Below, piece after piece: positions 45,031 to 54,478 of a stretch of DNA of 64,000 bases. Where the stretch lies: contig NZ_QOVG01000004.1 of assembly GCF_010119615.1 (NCBI RefSeq), positions 1 through 64,000 of the forward strand, read 5' to 3'. The notes beneath the pieces were generated by a model. That model was not told the DNA's origin and did no database searches. It worked only from the letters and a program-made list of their open reading frames with translations. This stretch comes from Pseudoxanthomonas gei (lineage in GTDB: Bacteria > Pseudomonadota > Gammaproteobacteria > Xanthomonadales > Xanthomonadaceae). A program made the position numbers and the translations under genes. Positions within the stretch are counted from its first letter, which is position 1, and each line of letters begins with the position of its first letter.

Positions 45031-46191
45031 ATGACCCCTCGTACCCTCCGCTGCAGCCTGCTGGCTTCGGCCATCGCCTTCTCGTCCACCGCACTGGCAC
45101 AGGATGCTGCGCCCACTCCCGCCACGCCGGAGGCCTGCCTCTCCATTGCAACGGACGCTACCCGCCTGGCCTGCTATGACGCCGCACTCAAACGCACCCC
45201 TGCCGACACCCGCGTTGCCGATTCGGTAGCCAAGCAGGCCAAGGAACTGTCGAAGCTGGATCAGGAAGCAGCCGCGCCTGCGGATGACGCTCCCCTGGCC
45301 GAGCGCACCCGCCACCGTCTGGGTTCGCTGTTCCATGACCGCGACGTGTATGACGCCGCCGTTGCCAACGCGGGCAAGGGATCACTGCTCGACAGCCGCT
45401 GGGAGCTTGCCAAGGATTCCAAGCTGGGCCTGTTCCAGTTGCGCGCATACAAGCCGGTTTACGTGCTGCCGGCGTTCTGGACCAGCGATACCAACAAGGC
45501 GCCCAGCTCGCCCAACCCGGACAACAACGTGACCACCCCCGAGGAACTGGACAGCCTGGAAGCCAAGTTCCAGCTCAGTTTCAAGACCAAGATCGCGGAA
45601 AACCTGTTCGGCGACAACGGCGACATCTGGGCTGCCTACACGCAGAGCTCGCGATGGCAGGTCTACAACTCGGAACTCTCGCGGCCCTTCCGGGAAACCA
45701 ATTACGAACCCGAAGTGATGCTGGTCGTCCGCAATAACTACGGAATCGCCGGCTGGCGCGGTCGCATGATGGGCCTCAGCCTGAATCACCAGTCCAATGG
45801 GCGCGGTGATCCGCTCTCCCGCAGCTGGAACCGCGCCATCCTCAGCGTTGGCCTGGACCGTGAGAACTGGGCGCTGACCCTGCGCCCCTGGTACCGCATC
45901 AAGGAAGATGCCAGCGATGACAACAACGCGGACATCGAGGATTACGTGGGTCGTGGCGACGCTACCCTGACCTACACCAGGGACGGTCACGAATTCAGCG
46001 TGATGGGGCGCCATTCCCTGCGTGGCGGCGACAAATCCCACGGGGCACTTCAGCTGGACTGGGGCTTTCCGATCAACCGCCAGTTGCGCGGGCACGTGCA
46101 GTTGTTCGACGGTTATGGCGAAAGCCTGATCGACTACAACCACAAGGCGACTTATGTCGGCCTGGGAGTTTCGTTGCTCGAGTGGTTCTGA
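45031..46191 (+). CDS. pldA: Outer-membrane phospholipase A (OMPLA)
   Basis: This 386-residue protein has a signal peptide (1-23) and the OMPLA catalytic segment SLNHQSNGRGDPLSRSWNR (His and Ser, with the later Asn). Beta strands end at the C-terminal aromatic F, typical of outer-membrane barrels. An extra N-terminal region of about 75 residues before the barrel (with RLACYD) is usual in xanthomonads. It breaks down misplaced phospholipids in the outer leaflet. Its start is five bases after the PLD gene. Confidence 0.92.
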   Translation: MTPRTLRCSLLASAIAFSSTALAQDAAPTPATPEACLSIATDATRLACYDAALKRTPADTRVADSVAKQAKELSKLDQEAAAPADDAPLAERTRHRLGSLFHDRDVYDAAVANAGKGSLLDSRWELAKDSKLGLFQLRAYKPVYVLPAFWTSDTNKAPSSPNPDNNVTTPEELDSLEAKFQLSFKTKIAENLFGDNGDIWAAYTQSSRWQVYNSELSRPFRETNYEPEVMLVVRNNYGIAGWRGRMMGLSLNHQSNGRGDPLSRSWNRAILSVGLDRENWALTLRPWYRIKEDASDDNNADIEDYVGRGDATLTYTRDGHEFSVMGRHSLRGGDKSHGALQLDWGFPINRQLRGHVQLFDGYGESLIDYNHKATYVGLGVSLLEWF

Positions 46192-46228
46192 GCAGGCGCG
46201 AGAGCGACACCTCGCCGTCGAATCTCGT

Positions 46229-46256
46229 AATGCCGGGCTTGCCCGGCATTTTTTTG
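46229..46256 (+). terminator. Terminator of the PLD-pldA unit
   Basis: The stem ATGCCGGGC/GCCCGGCAT is followed by TTTTTTTG. It lies 38 bases after the pldA stop and faces the convergent GST gene. Confidence 0.9.
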
Positions 46257-46311
46257 AGTAGAACGCAGCCAGGCAAGCCCGGCTGAAGCCTGGGGCGCCG
46301 TCCGCCAGCCC

Positions 46312-46950
46312 TCAGGCCCAGTCGGTGAGGCCTTCGCGCGCGCAGGTCTCCTTGAACGCGGGCCTGGCCTTCATGACTTGCGCGTGGGCCTCCAGTGCCG
46401 GCCAGCTGTCGGTGCATCGCGGCATGTTGCGCGACCAGCGCATCAGCATGGTAAGCATGAAGTCCGCCGCCGACAGTTGCGTCCCAAGCAGGTAGGGTCC
46501 GCTATGCGAGGCCAGATGATCGGCCACGCGCGTCCAGGCGGTTTCAATCCTGTGCCGCGCCTGCTGCTGCACCGCTTCCACGTTGCCCTCGCCCGCCGGC
46601 TCATCGGTATAGAACCAGGCGCGGTAAGCGGGCTGCAGCGTGTTGGCCATGAAAAACATCCACCGGTAATACTGCGCGCGCTGCGGCGTGCCCACGGCTG
46701 GCGCGAGCCCTGCCCACGGGTGCAGGTCGGCCAGGTGCATGGCGATGGCGGCGGCCTCGGTGATGACTTCTCCGTCCATCACCAGCGTGGGCACCACGCC
46801 TGCGGGATTGAGTTCCAGGTAAGCAGCCGATTTCTGCTCCTGCGTGTCGAAATCCAGCAGGTGCAGTGTGTGTGGCACTTGCAGTTCGAGCAGCAGCCAG
46901 TGCACCACCAGCGAGGCGGTGCTTCTCGACCCGTACAGAACCGTGCTCAT
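46312..46950 (-). CDS. Glutathione S-transferase family protein
   Basis: This 212-residue protein has an N-terminal thioredoxin-like domain (YGSRSTASLVVHWLL; AGVVPTLVMDGEVITEAAAI) and a helical C-terminal domain with ADFMLTMLM. The GSRSTASL stretch resembles Beta-class or unclassified GSTs. Its ATG overlaps the fumarase stop by four bases, so it is made from the fumarase transcript. Substrate unknown. Confidence 0.88.
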   Translation of the reverse strand: MSTVLYGSRSTASLVVHWLLLELQVPHTLHLLDFDTQEQKSAAYLELNPAGVVPTLVMDGEVITEAAAIAMHLADLHPWAGLAPAVGTPQRAQYYRWMFFMANTLQPAYRAWFYTDEPAGEGNVEAVQQQARHRIETAWTRVADHLASHSGPYLLGTQLSAADFMLTMLMRWSRNMPRCTDSWPALEAHAQVMKARPAFKETCAREGLTDWA

Positions 46951-48503
46951 GCGCCTTCCAGCAGCACCGGAATCTTGCCGATGCGGGCCTGCCACTCGCG
47001 CGGCCCGGTCTTGTGCACCGACTCGCCGGTGCTGTCCACCGCGACCGTGACCGGCATGTCCTTCACTTCGAATTCGTAGATCGCCTCCATGCCAAGGTCG
47101 GCGAAACCGACCACGCGCGCGGCCTTGATCGCCTTGGAGACCAGGTAAGCCGCGCCGCCCACCGCCATCAGGTAGACCGACCTGTGCTTGCGGATCGCCT
47201 CGATCGCCGCCGCACCGCGCTCGGCTTTTCCGACCATGCCCATCAGCCCGGTCTGGCTGAGCACCTGCTCGGTGAACTTGTCCATGCGCGTGGCCGTGGT
47301 GGGGCCGGCCGGACCGACGACTTCGTCGCGCACCGGGTCAACCGGCCCGACGTAATAGATGAAGCGACCGCGGAAATCCACTGGCAACTGCTCGCCCCGG
47401 TCGAGCATTTCAACCATGCGCTTGTGCGCGGCGTCGCGACCGGTCAGCAGCTTGCCATTGAGCAACAGCACTTCACCGGGCTTGAAGCTGGCCACCTCTT
47501 CGGCCGTGATCGTATCCAGGTCGACGCGGCGGCCCTTGGACGTGTCATAGGTCAACTTGGGCCAGTCTTCCAGCGACGGTGGTTCCAGCATCACCGGCCC
47601 GCTGCCATCCAGGGTGAAATGGGCGTGGCGGGTGGCCGCGCAATTGGGGATCAGCGCCACCGGCAGGTTGGCGGCGTGGGTGGGGAAATCCTTGACCTTG
47701 ACGTCCAGCACCGTGGTCAGTCCGCCCAGGCCCTGCGCGCCGATGCCCAGTGCGTTGACCTTCTCGTAAAGCTCCAGCCGCAGTTCCTCGGCGCGATTGG
47801 ACGCGCCACGCGCCTGCAGGTCGGTGATGTCGATGGGTTCCATCAACGCCTCCTTGGCCAGCAGCATCGCTTTCTCGGCGGTGCCGCCGATGCCGATGCC
47901 GAGCATGCCCGGCGGACACCAGCCGGCCCCCATGGTCGGCACCGTCTTCAACACCCAGTCGACGATGGAATCGGAGGGATTGAGCATGGCGAACTTGGAC
48001 TTGGCTTCGGACCCGCCGCCCTTGGCCGCCACGATCACGTCGACCGTATTGCCCGGTACCACTTTCATGTTGACCACGGCCGGGGTGTTGTCGCGGGTGT
48101 TGACGCGCTTGCCGGCCGGATCGGCCAGCACGCTGGCCCGCAGTTTGTTGTCGGGATGGTTGTAGGCGCGGCGCACGCCTTCGTTGGCCATCTCTTCCAC
48201 GCCCATGGTGGCGTCTTCCCAGCGCACGTCCATGCCGATCTGCAGGAAGACGGTGACGATGCCGGTGTCCTGGCAGATCGGCCGGTGGCCCTCGGCGCAC
48301 ATGCGCGAATTGATCAGGATCTGCGCGATGGCATCGCGGGCGGCCTCCGACTCCTCGCGCTCATAAGCAGCGGACAGGCTGCGGATGTAGTCGACCGGAT
48401 GGTAGTAGCTGATGTATTGCAGCGCATCGGCGACGCTCTGGATGAAGTCTTCCTGCTTGATCGTGGTCACGGCTGCCATGGGGGTAGCGGGCGAAGCGCT
48501 CAT
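46947..48503 (-). CDS. fumA: Class I (iron-sulfur) fumarate hydratase
   Basis: This 518-residue TCA enzyme hydrates fumarate to malate. The N-terminal domain has the cluster-ligand regions CQDTG (C77), GWCPPGM and PNCAATRH, and the C-terminal domain has the GPTTATRMD and VGKAERG stretches. Class I fumarases are oxygen-sensitive [4Fe-4S] enzymes. A second class II fumarase is common elsewhere in such genomes but not here. The start could be ATG 48503 or the nearer ATG 48479. Confidence 0.93.
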   Translation of the reverse strand: MSASPATPMAAVTTIKQEDFIQSVADALQYISYYHPVDYIRSLSAAYEREESEAARDAIAQILINSRMCAEGHRPICQDTGIVTVFLQIGMDVRWEDATMGVEEMANEGVRRAYNHPDNKLRASVLADPAGKRVNTRDNTPAVVNMKVVPGNTVDVIVAAKGGGSEAKSKFAMLNPSDSIVDWVLKTVPTMGAGWCPPGMLGIGIGGTAEKAMLLAKEALMEPIDITDLQARGASNRAEELRLELYEKVNALGIGAQGLGGLTTVLDVKVKDFPTHAANLPVALIPNCAATRHAHFTLDGSGPVMLEPPSLEDWPKLTYDTSKGRRVDLDTITAEEVASFKPGEVLLLNGKLLTGRDAAHKRMVEMLDRGEQLPVDFRGRFIYYVGPVDPVRDEVVGPAGPTTATRMDKFTEQVLSQTGLMGMVGKAERGAAAIEAIRKHRSVYLMAVGGAAYLVSKAIKAARVVGFADLGMEAIYEFEVKDMPVTVAVDSTGESVHKTGPREWQARIGKIPVLLEGA

Positions 48504-48592
48504 TTTAGGCCAAGCCGCCGGCTTTGGCCGGCATTGCGCTGCCGTGCCGAATCCTGCAACGTCAAGGCCACCGTCTCGCGAAGGCGATCTTC

Positions 48593-49411
48593 ATGCCGCC
48601 CGGCCCCCGTTTGCTGATGTGTCCGCCTACCCACTTCGGGGTGGAATACGTGATCAATCCCTGGATGGAAGGCAACCTGGCCTCGACCGATGCGGCGACG
48701 GCGGCGACTCAATGGAATGCCCTGCATGCCGGACTGGCCCGGCTGGCCGGGATTGAATTGATCCAGCCGGGTGACGGCTTGCCTGACATGCCCTTTACCG
48801 CCAACGCAGGCCTGGTGATCGGCGATGTGTTCGTCCCCAGCTGCTTTCGCCATGCGCAACGCCGTGGCGAAGAGCCGCTTTTCACCGAATGGGCCACGCA
48901 CTACGGCTTTACCGTCCGCAAACTCCCAGACGGCATGCATTTCGAAGGTGCGGGTGACGCCCTGCTGGACCGGGGCTCTCCCCGCCTGTGGCTGGGCCAT
49001 GGTCCGCGCAGCGATCCGGGCGTGGAGGCCGGGCTGGCGGCCCTGTTCGACATCGAAACCGTCGCCCTGCGCCTGGTCGATCCACGCTTCTATCACCTGG
49101 ACACCTGCTTCTGCCCGCTTGCAGGGGGCTGGCTGCTCTACTATCCGCCCGCTTTCGACACCGACGGCATCGGCGCGATCACCGCGCGGGTGCCCGAGTC
49201 CAGGCGCATCGCGCTTTCGGAGCAGGACGCGCTCGCCTTCGCCTGCAACGCGGTGAACGTGGGCCGCAGCTTGGTCGTGAACCAGGCCAGCGCGTCATTG
49301 CAGGCAACCCTGCGCGCGGCCGGGTTCGAGGTCATCGAAACACCACTCGGTGAATTCCTCAAGGCCGGCGGATCGGCCAAGTGCCTGACCCTCAGGCTGG
49401 ACGAATCCTGA
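48593..49411 (+). CDS. Amidinotransferase/dimethylarginine dimethylaminohydrolase-like enzyme
   Basis: This 272-residue protein of the guanidine-group-modifying family has MPFTANAGLV near the start, FEGAGDALL, the catalytic histidine in FYHLDTCF and the nucleophilic cysteine in GGSAKCLTL at the end. These are the features of DDAH/arginine-deiminase-type hydrolases, and the guanidino substrate (arginine, methylarginine or citrulline-related) is unknown. Divergent from fumarase. The start at 48593 was chosen because of the immediately following family-like CPPTHFGVEYVINPW. Confidence 0.82.
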   Translation: MPPGPRLLMCPPTHFGVEYVINPWMEGNLASTDAATAATQWNALHAGLARLAGIELIQPGDGLPDMPFTANAGLVIGDVFVPSCFRHAQRRGEEPLFTEWATHYGFTVRKLPDGMHFEGAGDALLDRGSPRLWLGHGPRSDPGVEAGLAALFDIETVALRLVDPRFYHLDTCFCPLAGGWLLYYPPAFDTDGIGAITARVPESRRIALSEQDALAFACNAVNVGRSLVVNQASASLQATLRAAGFEVIETPLGEFLKAGGSAKCLTLRLDES

Positions 49412-49447
49412 GCGGCCCCGTGATTTCTCCAATCACCGAAGCCAAGT

Positions 49448-49453
49448 CACAAT
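49448..49453 (+). promoter_or_regulatory. -10-like element directly before the ABC exporter
   Basis: CACAAT ends six bases before ATG 49460, suggesting a leaderless transcript. The match to TATAAT is 4 of 6, and a -35 is not evident. Confidence 0.35.
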
Positions 49454-49459
49454 GCCGGC

Positions 49460-51352
49460 ATGGCTGAATCCGCCCCCGCATCCCCAACTCCGGCGTCGCC
49501 CAGGCGCGGCGCCAAATCCGGTCCCAGCCTGCGCGACCGCTTCGATGCGATGCGCAACCTGCCGCCTTTCCTCAGGCAGATCTGGGCCACCAGTCCCTGG
49601 CTGACGATGGCCAGCATGGGCTTGCGGCTGATCCGCGCCGTGCTGCCCATCATCACCTTGTATATCGGCAAGCTGATCATCGACGAAGCCCTGCGCCTGG
49701 TCGGCCTGGGCCTGGGATTCGACACGCTGGGCGATGCCTGGCGCAGCGGCCAGCTCGACCATCTGCTGTGGCTGCTGGGCATGGAATTCGCCCTGGCCAT
49801 CCTGTCCGACCTGCTGGGGCGGATGGTGAGCTATGCCGACTCGCTGCTGTCGGAGCTGTTCACCAACGCCACCAGCATCCGCCTTATGGAACACGCAGCG
49901 ACGCTGGACCTGGAGGACTTCGAAGACCCCGACCTGCAGGACAAGCTGGATCGCGCGCGCCGCCAGACCATGGGCCGAATGAACCTGATGAGCACGCTGT
50001 TCGGGCAGGTGCAGGACGCCATCACCGTGGTCAGCTTCGCCGCCGGCCTGATGGTCTACGCGCCCTGGCTGATGGTGCTGCTGGCCGTGGCCCTGATTCC
50101 GGCCTTCATCGGCGAAGCCCACTTCAATGCCATGGGCTACTCGCTGAACTTCGCCTGGACGCCCGAGCGCCGCCAGCTCGAGTACGTCAAGCAGACCGGT
50201 GCCAGCGTGGAAAGCGCCAAGGAGGTGAAGATATTCAACCTCCACCATTTCCTGATCGCGCGCTACCGCACCCTGGCAGACAAGTTCTTCAAGGCCAATC
50301 GCTCGCTGGCCAGGAAACGCGCGATCTGGGGCGCGTTGTTCGCCGCGCTGGGTACGCTGGGCTACTACATCGCCTATGGCTATATCGCCTGGCGCACGGT
50401 GCGCGGCGACTTCACCATCGGCGACCTGACCTTCCTGGCCGGCAGCTTCCGCCGCCTGCGCCAGTTGCTGGAGGGCCTGCTGGTCGGCTTTTCCCAGGTC
50501 GCCAGCCAGGCGCTGTACCTGGACGATCTGTTCTCATTCTTCGAGATCGAGCCGGAAATCACTTCGCCGGAAAACCCGGTCGCCATTCCCAAGCCCATCA
50601 TGCGCGGCTTCGTGTTCGAGGACGTGGGCTTCCGCTATCCCGATGCCGAACGCTGGGCGGTACGCCACCTGAGCTTCGAGCTGCGTGCTGGCGAGGTGCT
50701 GGCACTGGTGGGTGAGAACGGCGCCGGCAAGACCACCCTGGTGAAGCTGCTGGCACGCCTGTACGACCCGGACGAAGGCCGCATCCTGCTCGATGGCATC
50801 GACCTGCGCGAGTACGACATCGATGAGCTGCGCGCCAACATCGGCGTGATCTTCCAGGATTTCGTGCGCTACCACCTCACCGCCGGCGAGAACATCGGCG
50901 TCGGCCAGATCGACCACATGGACGACGCCGGACGCATCCGCGATGCCGCCCGGCGCGCGATGGCCGATGAAGTCATCGCCACCCTGCCCAACGGTTACGA
51001 CCAGCTGATCGGCCGCCGCTTCAAGACCGGCGTGGACCTGTCTGGCGGCCAGTGGCAGAAAATCGCCATCGCCCGCGCCTACATGCGCGATGCGCAGGTG
51101 ATGATCCTGGACGAGCCCACCGCGGCACTGGATGCGCGGTCCGAGTTCGAGGTGTTCCAGCGTTTCAAGGAACTGTCCGACGACCGCACCGCCGTGCTGA
51201 TCTCGCACCGCTTCTCCAGCGTGCGCATGGCCGACCGCATCCTGGTGCTGGAGCAGGGCCAGCTGGAAGCCAGCGGCACCCACGATGAGCTGCTGGCCGA
51301 GGGCGGACGTTATGCCGAGCTGTTCGAACTGCAGGCCGCCGGCTACCGTTGA
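49460..51352 (+). CDS. ABC exporter, fused permease and ATPase
   Basis: This 630-residue type I ABC half-transporter has an N-terminal basic tail, six likely helices (about 45-350) and an ATPase domain with Walker A LVGENGAGKTT, signature DLSGGQWQK, Walker B VMILDEPTAAL and switch His in LISHRFSS. Exporters of this shape carry lipids, peptides or drugs, and the substrate cannot be assigned. There is no partner subunit nearby. It is longer than MsbA and differs in the linker. Confidence 0.88.
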   Translation: MAESAPASPTPASPRRGAKSGPSLRDRFDAMRNLPPFLRQIWATSPWLTMASMGLRLIRAVLPIITLYIGKLIIDEALRLVGLGLGFDTLGDAWRSGQLDHLLWLLGMEFALAILSDLLGRMVSYADSLLSELFTNATSIRLMEHAATLDLEDFEDPDLQDKLDRARRQTMGRMNLMSTLFGQVQDAITVVSFAAGLMVYAPWLMVLLAVALIPAFIGEAHFNAMGYSLNFAWTPERRQLEYVKQTGASVESAKEVKIFNLHHFLIARYRTLADKFFKANRSLARKRAIWGALFAALGTLGYYIAYGYIAWRTVRGDFTIGDLTFLAGSFRRLRQLLEGLLVGFSQVASQALYLDDLFSFFEIEPEITSPENPVAIPKPIMRGFVFEDVGFRYPDAERWAVRHLSFELRAGEVLALVGENGAGKTTLVKLLARLYDPDEGRILLDGIDLREYDIDELRANIGVIFQDFVRYHLTAGENIGVGQIDHMDDAGRIRDAARRAMADEVIATLPNGYDQLIGRRFKTGVDLSGGQWQKIAIARAYMRDAQVMILDEPTAALDARSEFEVFQRFKELSDDRTAVLISHRFSSVRMADRILVLEQGQLEASGTHDELLAEGGRYAELFELQAAGYR

Positions 51353-51400
51353 TTGACCACTATCGCCCAGCCACTGGCTGGGCCATCCCAAGGAACGCAG

Positions 51401-51778
51401 ATGAAGCTGCTTGCACTGGTCACACTCGCGCTGCTGGCTGGCCCTGCTCCGGCGGCTACTGTGCTGGAGTACGCCGAAGCCAAGTCGTTGGCGGATGCGG
51501 ATGAAGCCTCGCTGTCGCCACAGCAACGATCCGAGCTGCGCGCTTCCCAGGCCGCGCTGCTGGCCTCAGGCACCGCGGCCTGCTCCACCCCGGTTCCCGA
51601 CCTGTCGGCCCTGGTCGTGGTCATGGAACTGGATGCGCAGGGCAAGGTGGTGCGTACCTGGCTGCAGGGCAATTCCCCGCTGGCGATCTGCCTGCGCAAG
51701 CATGCCGCGGCGCGCTGGCTATCGGTGCCGCCTCGTGCGCCTTTCTACGCGTCGATAGAAGTTTCCTTCACTAAATAA
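51401..51778 (+). CDS. Small secreted protein of unknown function
   Basis: This 125-residue protein has a signal peptide (MKLLALVTLALLAGPAPAA, cut near residue 19) and a mature part of about 105 residues with two cysteines (CSTPVPD and AICLRKH) that could pair. The C-terminal VVVMELDAQGKVVRTW and ARWLSVPPRAPFY stretches resemble TonB-C-like/energy-transducer tail sequences, but I do not assign a family. It follows the ABC exporter by 48 bases. Confidence 0.6.
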   Translation: MKLLALVTLALLAGPAPAATVLEYAEAKSLADADEASLSPQQRSELRASQAALLASGTAACSTPVPDLSALVVVMELDAQGKVVRTWLQGNSPLAICLRKHAAARWLSVPPRAPFYASIEVSFTK

Positions 51779-51789
51779 ACTGCGAGGCG

Positions 51790-52347
51790 TCAGAACAGCG
51801 AGGGCTGGGGATCGGCGGGCAGCGTGTAATCCAGGCAACCGTCGACGACACGCGCTGCGGAGGTATAGGGATGTTCCTGCTCCCGACCCGGCGACAGCAG
51901 ATGGATCACTTCCCAGCCGCTGGCCTTGAAATCATCCGAGATCAGGCTGCGATGGCATTGCCACCACATGGCTTCGGCGCACATCACGGCCGTGCGGTAG
52001 TGCGACGCCTGTTCGGCCAGCCGGTTCCGGGCGGCGTGCCAGGGAGCCGTCGCCATGTAGTCCGCATAGCCCCGGAAACCGGCGTTGCGCCAGGCAAGGT
52101 TGATGGAGTCCACGCTGGTGGGGCGGCGGCCGCCCAGGTCGGCCATCGGCACATATTCGACCCCCTCCCTGGCCAGCGCGGCGCCCATGGTTTCGCCGCT
52201 GAATTGCGGATTGCGCCTGGAACCCGCGAAGCGGCGCACGTCGACGAGCGACTGTATCGAAGCGGCTGCCAGCATGCCGATGAACTCATCCCACGGCCGG
52301 ATGGAATGACCGATGGTCCAAAAAGTGCCGGTCTTCGACTCGCTCAT
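51790..52347 (-). CDS. DUF488 family protein
   Basis: This 185-residue protein has the DUF488 hallmarks TIGHSIRPWDEF, LVDVRRFAGSRRNPQF, LGGRRP and MCAEAMWWQCHRSLISDDF. Proteins of this family are small and cytoplasmic, with no known reaction; the conserved Cys/His set suggests catalysis or metal binding. It is encoded just downstream (25 bases) of the omega-amidase gene on the same strand. Confidence 0.85.
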   Translation of the reverse strand: MSESKTGTFWTIGHSIRPWDEFIGMLAAASIQSLVDVRRFAGSRRNPQFSGETMGAALAREGVEYVPMADLGGRRPTSVDSINLAWRNAGFRGYADYMATAPWHAARNRLAEQASHYRTAVMCAEAMWWQCHRSLISDDFKASGWEVIHLLSPGREQEHPYTSAARVVDGCLDYTLPADPQPSLF

Positions 52348-52371
52348 GCCCGTAGCGTAGGCAAGCCGGGA

Positions 52372-53169
52372 TCAGGCCAGCGAGAAGGAATCGCCATCCA
52401 GCATCGCCGGGAAGCGCTCGCGGTGGGCGGCCAGGGCCGCCCATGAGGCCACGCTGCTGACCACGCCTTCGTCGCCCGTGGTCTCGACCAGCGGCTGGCC
52501 CAGGAAATCGATCAGCGCGCTGTCGCCGGAATATTCCAGGCCGTTTCCATCCACGCCGACACGATTGACCGCGGCGACGTAGCACAGGTTCTCGATGGCA
52601 CGTGCGCGCAAAAGGGTTTTCCACGGGTAGGCGCGTGCCGCAGGCCAGTTGGCCACGAACAGCTGCAGGTCGAAGTCCAGCGCGTTCTCGCGTTCCACGT
52701 TGTATCGGTTGCGCGAATACACCGGAAACCGCAGGTCGTAGCAGACCAGCGGATTGATGCGCCAGCCTTTCCATTCCACGGTCAGGCGCCGGTCGCCGGC
52801 GGCATAGCGTTTGTGCTCGCCCGCGTAACGGAACAGGTGGCGCTTGTCGTAGTACTGGAGCTCGCCATCTGGTGTCGCCCACAGCAGCCGATTGAACACC
52901 CCTTCGTCAGTCCGCAATTGCACGCTGCCGGTCACCGCTGCATCCAGACGGACCGCCTGCTCGCGGATCCAGGCCACGGTCGGACCCTCCATGGTCTCGG
53001 CCTGGTCTATGACCTCGTTGCTGAAACCACTGGTGAAGGTCTCCGGCAGGATCACCAGGTCGGTAGCGTGCGCCAGTGGCCCGATCAGGTCGCCGTAGTA
53101 TTCGCGGTTTCCGGCCGGGTCGTGCCAGCGGGTGGCGCCTTGCACCAGCGAGATTCTCAGGTCCTGCAT
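52372..53169 (-). CDS. Omega-amidase-like carbon-nitrogen hydrolase
   Basis: This 265-residue nitrilase-superfamily enzyme carries the triad E43 (ILPETFTSGF), a lysine in YYDKRHLFR and the cysteine in NPLVCYDLRFP. It most resembles YafV/Nit2 omega-amidases, which hydrolyse 2-oxoglutaramate and 2-oxosuccinamate. Located upstream of DUF488 and just beyond the aminotransferase 53264-54412 on the same strand. Such pairs (glutamine-dependent transaminase plus omega-amidase) close the methionine salvage cycle. Confidence 0.87.
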   Translation of the reverse strand: MQDLRISLVQGATRWHDPAGNREYYGDLIGPLAHATDLVILPETFTSGFSNEVIDQAETMEGPTVAWIREQAVRLDAAVTGSVQLRTDEGVFNRLLWATPDGELQYYDKRHLFRYAGEHKRYAAGDRRLTVEWKGWRINPLVCYDLRFPVYSRNRYNVERENALDFDLQLFVANWPAARAYPWKTLLRARAIENLCYVAAVNRVGVDGNGLEYSGDSALIDFLGQPLVETTGDEGVVSSVASWAALAAHRERFPAMLDGDSFSLA

Positions 53170-53230
53170 CGTTCCACCTCCATGGGTTCTTATCGCGCTG
53201 GCATTGGCGTCCAGCAGGGCGCGAGTCGCG

Positions 53231-53254
53231 GGGTCCCGCCTTCGCGGGAATGAG
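53231..53254 (-). repeat. Second copy of the TTCCCGCGAAGGCGGGAA-type repeat
   Basis: The plus strand reads GGGTCCCGCCTTCGCGGGAATGAG. Its reverse complement matches the element at 4479-4507 apart from a few bases. It sits between the aminotransferase stop and the omega-amidase start. Confidence 0.7.
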
Positions 53255-53263
53255 GTTAACCAA

Positions 53264-54412
53264 TCAAAGCTTCAGGAGACGCGCCACTGCCGCGTCCATC
53301 GTTGCATCGTTCTTGGCGAAGCACAGCCGCGCCAGGCGCTGGCCCGGCGGCGGCGTTTCATAGAAAGGAGACAATGGAATCGCGGTCACGCCATGCTCGA
53401 TGGTCAGCCACTTCACGAATTCGGTATCGGGCAGGTCGCTGACCGCCGAATAATCGACCAGCTGGAAATAGCCTCCCGGCACCGGCAACGGCTTGAGTTT
53501 CGTCGCCAGCAGCTGTTCGCGGAAGCGGTCGCGCTTGGCCTGGTAGAAGGCGCCAAGCTGCTCGTAGTGTTCCGGCTCGTCGCGGATCATCGCCGCGAAT
53601 GCATATTGCGCCGGGGAGAAGCTGGTGAAGGTGTTGTACTGGTGCACCTTGCGGAATTCCGCGCTCAATGCCGGCGGCGCGATCGCGTAGCCTATCTTCC
53701 AGCCGGTGCAGTGGTAGGTCTTGCCGAAACTGGAAATGACGAAGGCGCGCGCCGCCAGCTCGGGGTACCGCAGTATCGATTCGTGGCGACGGCCGTCGAA
53801 GACTATATGTTCGTAGACCTCGTCCGACAGCAGGAAGATATCGGTGCCCTGGAGGATCGCGGCCAGTTCCCGCAGGTCGTCTTCGCCCAGCATCGCCCCG
53901 GACGGATTGTGCGGGCTGTTGATCATCAGCATGCGGGTGCGCGGGGTGATCGCATCGCGCACTTTCTGCCAGTCCACCGCGAAGGTCTGCGGATCCAGTG
54001 CAACGTGGACCGCCGTCGCCCCGGCCAGGTCGATCGCCGGCTCATAGCAGTCGTAGGCAGGGTCCAGCACGATCACTTCCTCACCCGCGCGCACCACCGC
54101 ATGGATGGCGTCGAAGATGGCCTCGGTCGCGCCGCTGGTTACGGTGATCTCGGTGTCGGCATTGACCTGGGCGCCATAGCAACGCAAGGCCTTTTCGGCG
54201 ATGGCCTGGCGCAGCGCGGGCACGCCGGTCATCGGTGCGTACTGGTTGTGGCCGGCGCGCATGGCGGCGTCGAGTTCGTCGACCAGGCGTGGAGGCACCG
54301 GGAAGTCTGGAAAGCCCTGCCCCAGGTTGACTGCGCCGTGTTCGGCGGCGAGCTGGGACATCACGGTGAAGATGGTGGTGCCCACCTTGGGCAATTTGGT
54401 CTCGAGGTGCAT
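53264..54412 (-). CDS. Methionine aminotransferase (YbdL/class I PLP)
   Basis: This 382-residue class I aminotransferase has the PLP lysine in SSFGKTYHCTGWKIGY, the pyridine-binding NSPHNPSGAM and the phosphate-site arginine in ARLCFAKND. It resembles YbdL, a glutamine- or methionine-specific aminotransferase of methionine salvage, and is paired with the omega-amidase downstream. The start at 54412 gives MHLETKLPKVGTTIF, the family beginning. The longer frame upstream lies over the next, divergent gene. Confidence 0.88.
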   Translation of the reverse strand: MHLETKLPKVGTTIFTVMSQLAAEHGAVNLGQGFPDFPVPPRLVDELDAAMRAGHNQYAPMTGVPALRQAIAEKALRCYGAQVNADTEITVTSGATEAIFDAIHAVVRAGEEVIVLDPAYDCYEPAIDLAGATAVHVALDPQTFAVDWQKVRDAITPRTRMLMINSPHNPSGAMLGEDDLRELAAILQGTDIFLLSDEVYEHIVFDGRRHESILRYPELAARAFVISSFGKTYHCTGWKIGYAIAPPALSAEFRKVHQYNTFTSFSPAQYAFAAMIRDEPEHYEQLGAFYQAKRDRFREQLLATKLKPLPVPGGYFQLVDYSAVSDLPDTEFVKWLTIEHGVTAIPLSPFYETPPPGQRLARLCFAKNDATMDAAVARLLKL

Positions 54413-54478
54413 CAAGCTTTCCGTCGAACATGGGGAAACCGGAGTGTACGCAATGAAGCAGAACGGCGATGATGCGGA

